In this document: positions 1 to 9,333 of the stretch, in pieces
How the letters are laid out: the number at the start of each line of letters is the position of its first letter
Numbering within the stretch: position 1 is the first letter of the stretch
Source: Bilabrum cf. latius
Taxonomy: Eukaryota; Bigyra: Bicosoecida; Bigyra; Bicosoecida
Assembly (NCBI GenBank): GCA_965178125.1
Contig: OZ237740.1
Location: 620,001-684,000, forward strand
Length of the DNA stretch: 64,000 nt
Reading direction: 5' to 3'
Translations under genes and position numbers: made by a program
The notes under the pieces: model-generated
Databases searched by the model: none
Told to the model about the DNA's origin: nothing
The model's input: only the letters and a program-made list of their open reading frames with translations

Positions 1-1301
1 CTCAGTTGCATCGGCCTGGCCCCGGCAGCATCATCATCAATGCGAGCAGAAGAGCAGCAGCCCCGATCATCGAGGTGATGTCCAGGCTTGCCCTTGTGGT
101 GGACATGGACTCGGTGTCGGCCCAAGCGGATAGCAAAGTCAGCGCAAGCCACGACGAAGCCCCGGGCCGCGGGCGCGGAACCGAAGCAGAGTTTGTGGCT
201 GCACTGGACGATACACTCGTAAACATTCAGCAATCGAGACACCACGGGCTGGTAGACCCGGACGATGTCCGATTCCGTGCGACCGCAGCGACTGCCTTCG
301 CCATCGCTCAAGCACTCGCAGCACCAGACACGACGGTGACATTTCAGCCCGGCCGCGCCCAAGGCATCTCTCAAGCAATGCGTAGGCGCCAGCAGGACTC
401 ATCGGCGCTCGGCTGGGAGCCCACCACTATGGATCTGGCGGTGTCAGCCTTCGTGTTTGTGGTGGTTCTCGCTGCAGCCCTTGAGGTGGCAGACATGGCA
501 AGCATGTCATCCAAGGAACAGGACTACGCAAAGAAGCTGTACGACAATGGGGGCGTCCCAGCCCTCGCGATTAGCGTGCTGAGCACGGCGTCCCTGGTCG
601 CGCTCTGCGTGCTTGTGTGCTCGGCGGTCTGGAGCGAGTACAGGATGAGCGTCAGCCGCCAGTTCGTCAAGCTGCTTGCAGAGAGGGCGGAAGGGGCCCC
701 GTTCGGGTGCGGGGAAGACGCTTCCTGGATGGCTTCCATGGGCAGGGGCCTGGTTTCTGCGGTGACAACGACGTTCGGCGGCAAGGACGCGTGCTAGAGG
801 TGGGCAGAGCTCATGACGACCGTGGATCTGAGGGATCACGTCGACTACGGATATGCTCTCGGGTAGGCGCTCGTGGGGCCGGCCGCCTCGGTGGCCGAGA
901 CGCTAGTGCAGGGGGTTGTGGGGGTGGCGCTGTCCGTGGGCTTCCAGGCGACTCTCGTGGTGTGCCTTCTGGCCCTGATTCTGACCCTCAGCCTCAGCAT
1001 CGTGGTGCGGTTCGCGGGGCCAGTGCTCATCTAGGGCCGGCAGGAGGTGATGCAGGGGTTTGTGAACTTGCAGCAGAGTCGAATTGCACACGCAGAGCAC
1101 CAGCAGCGCCAGAGGCCCCATATGGGGGCGGTGGCAGCAACCGGGGTGGCAGCCAGTTCGGGTCAGGAACAGAACGCTCTGCAAGCGGTTACCGATGGCC
1201 ATGCAGCTGGTCTCATCCTACCAGGGGGCGGACAAGGCACGGGTGGAGCGAGTGCTGGCGTGACACCAAGCAGCAACGGCGAAGATGATGCGGAGGATTG
1301 A
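1..1301 (+). CDS. Multi-pass membrane protein, 3' part (5' truncated by window edge)
   Basis: The frame is open from the left edge to TGA at 1299-1301 once three in-frame TAG codons (795, 861 and 1032 regions) are read as Gln. Visible hydrophobic segments lie at about 430-500 (following TTMDLAVSAFVFVVVL), 565-640 (ISVLSTASLVALCVLVCSAV) and 905-1030 (TLVVCLLALILTLSLSIVV). The cytoplasmic-like C-terminal tail is rich in Gln, Gly and Ala. I do not recognise the family. The build (large hydrophobic blocks joined by Ala/Gly-rich loops) resembles the C2-domain membrane protein at the right end of the window, but I see no convincing shared motif. It converges on the next gene, leaving only 114 bp between the stops. 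The start lies outside the window. Confidence 0.6.
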
Positions 1302-1415
1302 TGTTTGTGATGGGCACAGCTGTCACGCTGAGGACACCTAGAGATCGAGTCACGAACATGAAGGAACATTCGGTAGATAAGTGTCTTCCGCTGGCAAAGA
1401 GTAGATCTATGCGAC

Positions 1416-2768
1416 TTACTTGCGTTGGCGAGCCCGTGAACCCTTGCGAGACTTGATAGCACCTGTGCCACGCGAATCGCCCCGACCCCTCATGCGCACT
1501 GGGCCCTTGTTCTACATGTCTTTCGATACCTGACGACGCTTCTTCCTAGAGTGACTAGGGGGACCCGTACCTTTTGCAGGCTACAGCAAATCGCTCTCAC
1601 CCACTGACTCGCTCTGATCCTTTGACTCGTCTCTGTTGATGACCCCCCCTTTCTGACAGCCGTCCCCATGGGTATACCGCAGCACCACACCGACAATGAC
1701 CCCGACAACACCTGCAGCCACAGCCAGTGTCCACATCTGCATGTTTGATCCATACCTCCCCGCTTGCCCCGCTCCCACGTCATCCACTGCTTCCACCGGG
1801 GCCTTCCACACCTCGCACACATCACGCCCGCCACCGCAACCTTTCACATCCAGGTCAGCCAGAATCCCGCCCATGCCGCCCGCCGCCTCTCTCCACATCG
1901 ATGACACCTCTCCAGCCTCCATGCGCCCAAACATAGACATGCTGCCGTCAAACACGCGCTTCCTCCCACGCACCACCGGCAGCAATCGGCTGTCCACCAT
2001 CGCCGTCACGCCCGATGCCCGGGCTCCGGACTGCTCCAGCCCACAGCGCACATGGCGGGCGAAGGCCTGCGAGGCCGTCTCCGCATCGTCCACGTCAGTA
2101 ACACTGCTCCCATCCGCCCCAACCTCCACGCTCTCACCATCTCCGCCCTCTTCCCCGTCCACATCGCAATCGACAGGCAGATCGCACGACCTGCCCATAG
2201 ACGCATGCGCCCAGCGACAGCTCCGCACCGAGTCCTGAGGCACCTCCCACACAAGCACCACAGCCGCGTGCTGGCAGTGCCCGCTCGACCCGTCCACCAC
2301 ACTCCACAGCAGATCGTGCTCGGATCGAGCTGCGACAGTATCCCACGAGCCGTCCGCCAGGGGCGCCACCACACTGCCGAGGCCCGTGATGACCAGCAGC
2401 GACTTCTTCTGATCCGCAGCGGCATTCGCGCCGCAAATGGAGTTGATTTTGTCCATCCCTGCATCGCTCGATGCGTTGGCAATGACCACCTCTGCGAAGA
2501 GACCATCCAGTCGAGCATCCGGGTCCGTTTGCTCTCGATGCAGCTCCAGGTTTCGAGCCATTGCAAATGCAGTCATATGTTGAGCTGCATCAAAGGCCAG
2601 TGTGCCGAACGGAGATGGCAGGAATGCCATGGCAGGCGGAGCTTTACGTTCGGTAAGGGCAGCATTTCGGATCCCTTCAGCTAGCATGCCCGCGGCCGCG
2701 CCATCCGAAGCCGCGACAAGCTAGGCGCATACCACTATAACGCAAACAGATGTTTTAGCAAAGATCAT
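1416..2768 (-). CDS. Type I membrane protein, constant-ectodomain family copy 1
   Basis: 450 aa. The start ATG at 2768 gives a signal peptide (MIFAKTSVCVIVVCAQLVA, where Q is an in-frame TAG). The ectodomain runs to about residue 330, then comes a membrane segment (TLAVAAGVVGVIVGVVLRY) and a basic tail with RKKRRQ, ending at TAA 1416-1418. Two further TAG codons, at 1581 and near 1530, lie in the tail. The ectodomain (block 1781-2725) is almost identical to copies 2 and 3, while leader, anchor and tail are unrelated to theirs. It contains hydrophobic strands (SLLVITGLGSVV, AAVVLVWEVP) and about six Cys, consistent with a folded lumenal or extracellular domain. No family is recognised. Without TAG as Gln, both the leader and the tail would be lost. 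Confidence 0.75.
1781..2725 (-). repeat. Constant ectodomain block, copy 1 (945 bp)
   Basis: Near-identical to 4083-5027 (same strand) and, inverted, to 5276-6210. It starts at the end of the signal peptide (the CTAGCTTGTC junction) and stops just before the membrane segment. Flanking sequence on both sides is unrelated between copies. Confidence 0.9.
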
Positions 2769-3984
2769 AGTATTTTTTACTTTGCTGCTACCAGTGCCAT
2801 TCGAGCGTGAAAAACGGGCAATCGACAATATTCGGATATATTGGCCAATAGTAGGAACAACACACTACAAACGAATACACATCTGATACGCAAGAGCTGA
2901 TAGCGGCAACCAATGCGAACGCTCGGCTACAGCGACGGATGTTTAAGCCCCACGGCTTGCTAAGGGACATAGAGAGGCAATGGGCCAAAGGCATGAGCGC
3001 GTGCATGCTAGCCTCTCTGAAGGATCGTGAGACGCAGAGACGGTCATGGAGGAGGAAATGGTGGGTCCCGGCAGGGGACCCTGATGTGGGACTGGACCGC
3101 GCTTTGTGCCGGGCACATGCTCCGCACCTGTATGCTTTCTCCCTGTGAAGGCATCAGGCTGAGGGCTTGTGGGGGACCACATTGATGGCGAATAAAGGGG
3201 ACTCGGCGGTGTAGGCTGAGATTGGGGGGCCTTTGGCCTGAAAGGGTCGGGGGTCTTGTAGTCCTTGTTTGAGGACTCCTCTGGATTCAGGTGATCACTC
3301 GAACTCCTTCGGGGGCAACGGTGCATCTGGGTGCTTGTGGAATCTTTACCCAACAATGTATTTCTGTATTTCTGTATTTCTGATTTGGTATTCTGGCTCG
3401 CAAGCGTCAATGCGGTTCGTTAAGACTAGCCTCTGGCCAGAGGGGCAGAAAATAACAACCTTGACTCGATGGCAGTCGGTACTCAGGCAGTTTTGGACCA
3501 GAATACCGTCTGAAAATGGCATGTAAGACGGGTTGCCGGGCACTGGCGGCAGCCGGAATAGGGCCCGTGAATGCTGACGCCCACCAAGAGAATATGGGTA
3601 CGCAGGGTGGTGCGCTGGTAGTTTAAGCCTGGTAGGTCTCAGGCCTTCGTTCCAGATCATTTAGGCCTATTCCAGACAGGATCTGGAACACAAATGCTTC
3701 TAGACGATTCTGGGTGGATCAGAGAGAGTCACGGAGAACCAGTCTGGGCGATGGTTCACGGCGCAGTCTCGAAGGTGAAAATACTCTGTACCAGCGTCGA
3801 TACGACTTTTCACGAGGTATTGACTGAGACTTGCATTGCAACTAGCTCCGAGAGGCCCCATTGCATTGCAACTAGCTCTGAGAGGCTCCATTCCATGACA
3901 CCGGCCAGTCCCTTCTTTACGTCGGATCCTCCACTATTCCGAGTCACCCCCCCCCCCCCCCCCCACCCACGGCACCCGACCCGG
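2769..3984. other. Intergenic, family copies 1 and 2
   Basis: No supported gene in 1.2 kb. It is more AT-rich than the coding sequence. It holds a short tandem repeat at about 3834-3889 (two copies of a ~30-bp unit containing cattgcaactagctc) and an uninterrupted C tract at about 3948-3964. ORFs here are short and unlike known proteins. Confidence 0.5.
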
Positions 3985-5070
3985 TCAATCGCCGCCGAAA
4001 GTTAGCAGTCCAACTACCATGAATACGGATGCAATAATGTAGTAGACCATAGAATCAGGTGTACCCGATTCCACTACGACATCATCCACTGCTTCCACCG
4101 GGGCCTTCCACACCTCGCACACATCACGCCCGCCGCCGCAACCTTTCACATCCAGGTCAGCCAGAATCCCGCCCATGCCGCCCGCCGCCTCTCTCCACAT
4201 CAATGACACCTCTCCAGCCTCCATGCGCCCAAACATAGACATGCTGCCGTCAAACACGCGCTTCCTCCCACGCACCACCGGCAGCAATCGGCTGTCCACC
4301 ATCGCCGTCACGCCCGATGCCCGGGCTCCGGACTGCTCCAGCCCACAGCGCACATGGCGGGCGAAGGCCTGCGAGGCCGTCTCCGCATCGTCCACGTCAG
4401 CAACACTGCTCCCATCCGCCCCAACCTCCACGCTCTCACCATCTCCGCCCTCTTCCCCGTCCACATCGCAATCGACAGGCAGATCGCACGACCTGCCCAT
4501 AGACGCATGCGCCCAGCGACAGCTCCGCACCGAGTCCTGAGGCACCTCCCACACAAGCACCACAGCCGCGTGCTGGCAGTGCCCGCTCGACCCGTCCACC
4601 ACACTCCACAGCAGATCGTGCTCGGATCGAGCTGCGACAGTATCCCACGAGCCGTCCGCCAGGGGCGCCACCACACTGCCGAGGCCCGTGATGACCAGCA
4701 GCGACTTCTTCTGATCCGCAGCGGCATTCGCGCCGCAAATGGAGTTGATTTTGTCCATCCCTGCATCGCTCGATGCGTTGGCAATGACCACCTCTGCGAA
4801 GAGACCATCCAGTCGAGCATCCGGGTCCGTTTGCTCTCGATGCAGCTCCAGGTTTCGAGCCATTGCAAATGCAGTCATATGTTGAGCTGTATCAAAGGCC
4901 AGTGTGCCGAACGGAGATGGCAGGAATGCCATGGCAGGCGGAGCTTTACCTTCAGTAAGGGCAGCCTTTCGGATCCCTTCAGCTAGCATGCCCGCGGCCG
5001 CGCCATCCGAAGCCGCGACAAGCTAGGAACACACAATTACAAAAGCAATGGTAGAACGAGTGACTTGCAT
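3985..5070 (-). CDS. Type I membrane protein, constant-ectodomain family copy 2
   Basis: 361 aa. Start ATG at 5070 opens a different signal peptide (MQVTRSTIAFVIVCSQLVA, Q from TAG). The same ectodomain as copy 1 follows, then a short anchor (YYIIASVFMVVGLLTF) and almost no cytoplasmic tail, ending in TGA at 3985-3987. The block 4083-5027 has the same 945-bp length as in copy 1, with no indels and fewer than a dozen differences by eye. Unlike copy 1 it has no basic tail, so the two products would share a surface or lumenal domain but differ in topology partners. It is divergent from copy 3 across 162 bp, so the two probably share a promoter region. Confidence 0.75.
4083..5027 (-). repeat. Constant ectodomain block, copy 2 (945 bp)
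   Basis: Same length as copy 1 with only scattered substitutions (for example in the region 4940-4975 and near 4200). It forms a long inverted repeat with copy 3, spaced by about 250 bp that hold the two divergent leaders and promoters. Confidence 0.9.
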
Positions 5071-5232
5071 GAATGCAGCTTGTATGAGACCATTGGTTCA
5101 AACCGTTCAATAATTGCACATTTTGTATGTGGCGTGTGATTTGAGATCCATTGGATAAATCAATTTGGATTCGTTCTTTTGGACCATTCATCCACTGATA
5201 GACTGCCTCGGTGCGCACTAAACACCTGACTA
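5071..5232. promoter_or_regulatory. Shared divergent promoter region of copies 2 and 3
   Basis: The 162 bp between the start codons of two divergent genes must hold both transcription starts. It is clearly AT-richer than its flanks. No specific factor site can be named. Confidence 0.45.
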
Positions 5233-6555
5233 ATGCCTGTTTTATTTGCTGTCGGGTTTCTTGTGGCAGCATGCGCCTAGCTTGTCGCGGCTTCGGATGG
5301 CGCGGCCGCGGGCATGCTAGCTGAAGGGATCCGAAATGCTGCCCTTACCGAACGTAAAGCTCCGCCTGCCATGGCATTCCTGCCATCTCCGTTCGGCACA
5401 CTGGCCTTTGATGCAGCTCAACATATGACTGCATTTGCAATGGCTCGAAACCTGGAGCTGCATCGAGAGCAAACGGACCCGGATGCTCGACTGGATGATC
5501 TCTTCGCAGAGGTGGTCATTGCCAACGCATCGAGCGATGCAGGGATGGACAAAATCAACTCCATTTGCGGCGCGAATGCCGCTGCGGATCAGAAGAAGTC
5601 GCTGCTGGTCATCACGGGCCTCGGCAGTGTGGTGGCGCCCCTGGCGGACGGCTCGTGGGATACTGTCGCAGCTCGATCCGAGCACGATCTGCTGTGGAGT
5701 GTGGTGGACGGGTCGAGCGGGCACTGCCAGCACGCGGCTGTGGTGCTTGTGTGGGAGGTGCCTCAGGACTCGGTGCGGAGCTGTCGCTGGGCGCATGCGT
5801 CTATGGGCAGGTCGTGCGATCTGCCTGTCGATTGCGATGTGGACGGGGAAGAGGGCGGAGATGGTGAGAGCGTGGAGGTCGGGGCGGATGGGAGCAGTGT
5901 TGCTGACGTGGACGATGCGGAGACGGCCTCGCAGGCCTTCGCCCGCCATGTGCGCTGTGGGCTGGAGCAGTCCGGAGCCCGGGCATCGGGCGTGACGGCG
6001 ATGGTGGACAGCCGATTGCTGCCGGTGGTGCGTGGGAGGAAGCGCGTGTTTGACGGCAGCATGTCTATGTTTGGGCGCATGGAGGCTGGGGGGGTGTCAT
6101 TGATGTGGAGAGAGGCGGCGGGCGGCATGGGCGGGATTCTGGCTGACCTGGATGTGAAAGGTTGCGGTGGCGGGCGTGATGTGTGCGAGGTGTGGAAGGC
6201 CCCGGTGGAATCGGGCAAGTCGGTGGAACCTGGGTGGGCTGGAGCAAACTTGTTCTGGTACTTGGGACTACCTGCCGTAGTTTTTGTTGTTGTTTCTTGC
6301 CTGATATGGCTTGTTGCCACAAAGGTGGAACGCGAGGTAAAGCGACCGGCCGAGACCAATACCGACTAGGACTAGGGCAAGCCAGACCAGGACAACAGCA
6401 AGCTGGACCAGGACCAGCCAGACCAGGACTAGGGCAAGCCAGACTAGGACAACAGCAAGCCGGTTTAGGGCAAGCCGGACCAGGATCCGGACAGGCCTGA
6501 CCAGGAGGGGTCGGACCAGGGAGTAGCCGGACCAGGAAAAGGAGGCCGTATCTGA
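5233..6555 (+). CDS. Type I membrane protein, constant-ectodomain family copy 3, Gln/Asp-rich tail
   Basis: 440 aa. ATG at 5233 starts a third unrelated leader (MPVLFAVGFLVAACAQLVA, Q from TAG). The constant ectodomain (5276-6210) follows, then an anchor (FWYLGLPAVVFVVVSCLIWL) and a hydrophilic tail of about 75 residues ending in TGA 6553-6555. The tail is a repeat built on K-P-D-Q-D and D-Q-G-K. The unit at 6382-6402 has CAG for its Gln and the unit at 6439-6459 has TAG at the same place, a direct internal sign that UAG is Gln. Five TAG codons fall in the tail. Function is unknown. It is the copy nearest the ER-type ATPase gene, which follows 397 bp downstream in the same direction. Confidence 0.78.
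5276..6210 (+). repeat. Constant ectodomain block, copy 3 (935 bp, inverted)
   Basis: Matches copies 1 and 2 base for base in length over the shared part. Similarity stops at about 6210, ten bases earlier than between copies 1 and 2, where the anchor-coding sequence diverges. Confidence 0.9.
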
Positions 6556-6951
6556 TCCCATTAGCCAGGGTTTACGACTAATGAGCTGATTCAGCTCAAT
6601 TAAGGCCTCGCTTTTTTGTTGTGGTTGGCGGGATCTGTGGCCACTTACAGTGAAGCCTAGTGTCGGCCAAGTGTCGTGCATACCTCTCACTATCCATGCA
6701 CGTGAAGTCTAGTTTAAACCCAGGCATTCTTCTATTATTATGTTATATGCCTAGATCACACCATACCAGGCCGCCAGGGCCATCTGCGCCAGGCCCCCGT
6801 AGCCGCCGCGACCGCCCAGGCGTTGTGAAAACAGAACGCTACAATATCTTCTGAAATGCGAATTGCCAATAATTTCAGTCACCGCTGGCGCCCTTATACT
6901 CGTTGCCACGCACTGCATTTCACCGATTGGCAGATTAAGTACACGATAGCT
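6556..6951. other. Intergenic, copy 3 to ER ATPase
   Basis: No gene supported. An in-frame ATG at 6856 would lengthen the downstream protein by 32 residues but would bury its signal peptide, so the region is taken as promoter and 5' leader. Confidence 0.4.
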
Positions 6952-8757
6952 ATGAATCGCGTCGTTTTTACTTCATGTGTCATAGTCATGTGTTCGGTTC
7001 CAGTTTTATGCGAAAAGTCCTGGTTATTCAATTGGAACTAGTACGCCGATTCTAGCTCACCTGTCATGTCTCCGTAGGACATGCAGCAGCCACATGGGTG
7101 CGAAAATGTGAATTGCGATTGTAAGCCCAACGTCGACATGAAGCAGGTCAGGTAGATGGTCAAGACTGCCGTCAAGTGCCAAGATCCGGTCATCGACAAC
7201 CTGCTGAAGCGCGTGGAGGACTACGCTTCGAACGAGCACGGGAGCACAGCAGTGATGTTTGGCATGACGGGCACCGGAAAAACGTTTCTGGCTGAAACGC
7301 TGGGTCGCGCCTTGTTCTCGCATGCGCAGGTAGCTCAGTCGTGGATTCCATTCAAGTCTGCTGCAATGGCAGCGTGCTGCGCCCGCAAGAATAGCATCCA
7401 AGAGATGATGGATGTGCGCGGGTCTTGCGTCTTTCAGGTCACTGCAGCGGACATGAACAGCCAGACGACGAGGCAGCAGGCCCTGAGCAAGCTGGCGGAC
7501 TTCGAGCGAGCACACAGCCGTGGCATTGTGTTGCTTGACGAGGTGAACTTTTGGCATGACTTCCAGGACATCACGGGCGTGCTGCTCCCGCGCCTTAAGA
7601 ATCCCGGGAGGCGTCTTGTGATTTCCGGGGCGAACCTCCCAGAGAGCAGCCAGCTGAATGCAGCCATCGCTCCGATGATGGCGTCGGAGCAGTACGAGCA
7701 ATTCTTGACCGATTTCCCGGAGGCAACGGCGTGGTGCGAGCATCAGAGCGACAGTGATAGAATCCGCGCGGCGAAGAACAAGCCCACGGTACTGCATAAG
7801 CTCTGCGACCCGAACTTTGCCTCTGCGAGCCATGTGCGTGATTCGAAACGTGACATGCTGAACTACCTCATCGAGACCGAAGCAACAGTCGTGCTGGCAA
7901 GCAAGAAACGCAGGGAGGTATGTATCGAAGGTACAGAAGAAGACTGGTGCAGTATTCAGGCGAATGTGGTGACTGCTGTTCAAAGCACGCTGCAGAACAT
8001 CGTGCGCATCATGCATGACGTCCCGTCCAGCATTGTGGTGATGATGCCCATCTCCTAGCAGTGCGCGCGAAAGGCAGTCAAGGACAAGGTGAAGCAGCAC
8101 GTGAACTGGCTCATGTCAGACCAGGTGGTGGGCGGGCCAATCTTCCACAAGGTGACGGTCAAGAAGCACGTGCTGGACGAGATCGCGGAGCACGTGATCG
8201 AGGATGCCACGTCCTCGCCAGACCTGTACCTGGCTATCAACGACCCAGAGGATCTCGAGGAGGACGAGCTGTCGCCGTGCTGGACGATCCAGGGGAAGAA
8301 CGGAAAGAACAAGAAGAAGAAGCGGAAGGGTGGGCTGCAGAAGAGGCTAGTGGTGTACAGTAACCTGCTCAAGTCTGGCCTTCGCAGGCTAGGCGACAAT
8401 GTGGCGAACGGCCTCCGCGTGCTGCTAGAGAGGAGCTCGCTGACCGGTCTGCCGAAACGCGGGCAGAATGCCATTGCAAAAGGCGACATCACGCTGCAAG
8501 ATCCCCATTCTGCCGCCGCGCTGAAGTGGTCCTTGACCTACGGCCCGAAGCTGCTCCGTCCCGGCAAGAAGCTGCTCCAATTCATGTCCAAGTGCAGAGA
8601 GTGGGCAGCTGGTAGCTCACATGAGAAGTGCTACCCCACGTGGGCGATGAATGCGGAGGTCCAGCTGGACAGGAACCACGAAGGAGAAATCATCGGTGTC
8701 AAGCTGGGGTAGATCGAGTAGTGGCACGGTGCAGCCGGTGGAAACGATGAGCTCTGA
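6952..8757 (+). CDS. ER-lumenal P-loop (AAA+-like, torsin-like) ATPase with NDEL tail
   Basis: 601 aa with six TAG codons read as Gln. The start at 6952 gives a signal peptide (MNRVVFTSCVIVMCSVPVLC). A Walker A motif GMTGTGKT lies at residues 104-111, Walker B (GIVLLDEVN) at about 191-199, and an Asn-containing sensor-1-like strand (RLVISGANLP) at about 223. The C-terminal half is basic, with a KNKKKKRKGG stretch. The last six residues are GGNDEL before TGA 8755, a KDEL/HDEL-type ER retrieval signal. Torsins are the known family of ER-lumenal AAA+ ATPases, and WTGTGKN-like Walker A plus leader and ER retention fit that group. The helical and C-terminal parts do not match torsin clearly, so the subfamily is inference. 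The last two TAG codons lie just before the retrieval signal, so an ordinary-code reading would lose it. Confidence 0.72.
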
Positions 8758-9333
8758 GACCTGAAGCGAATGCGAGCCGACCGGCCGTACTTATGGCAGA
8801 CGCTGGGATCTATCGTACTATTCAGTGCACTTAAGCGGTCCACACTAAGTCTTGGATGGTATATGGTGCCATGAGATCACGTTGTACACAGCACCCGATC
8901 CGAGTCCCTGATCCGAGTCACTCGTCACCCACACGCCCACACCTCAACCTGCCCCAGATCGCCTGCCCGGCGTGTGCCTCCCCCCTCAAATCCGCCATAT
9001 AAACTAGATTACCCCACCAATCATCTTCTCCTCCACTACTCCCTCGCCCGCTTGGTGAACCGTCACCCCTCTCTACTCCGCCCTCACCTCCCCCTCTTCG
9101 CCCAACCCTAGCCGCCGCTCGTGCTCTTCATCACTAGACTCTAACCTGGCCTCATTAGCCGCGCTCTCTCCTCCGCTTCGCTACGTCGCATCGAATCCTG
9201 CAACTCGAGCGGGTACTGCGCCCAACGCGCGATCTCAATCCCAGACACCTTGTTGGCCTCACCAACAATCCCGATCGAACTTCCAGTAGGGTGGGTTCTA
9301 CACAAAGTAAGATCTGGATGCACACCATATGAC
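8758..9333. other. Intergenic between convergent ATPase and chitin synthase genes
   Basis: This 576-bp stretch holds both 3' untranslated regions. It is pyrimidine-rich on the + strand at 9020-9110. No ORF here has coding character. Confidence 0.4.

Noticed and set aside
1416-6555. Insertion sequence or transposon because of the inverted ~940-bp copies
   Set aside because: No transposase, terminal inverted repeats or target duplications; the repeats are protein-coding domains.
8755-8757. TGA read through as selenocysteine or Trp
   Set aside because: TGA falls exactly at family C-termini (centrin, Sec23) and after the NDEL signal, so it acts as a stop.
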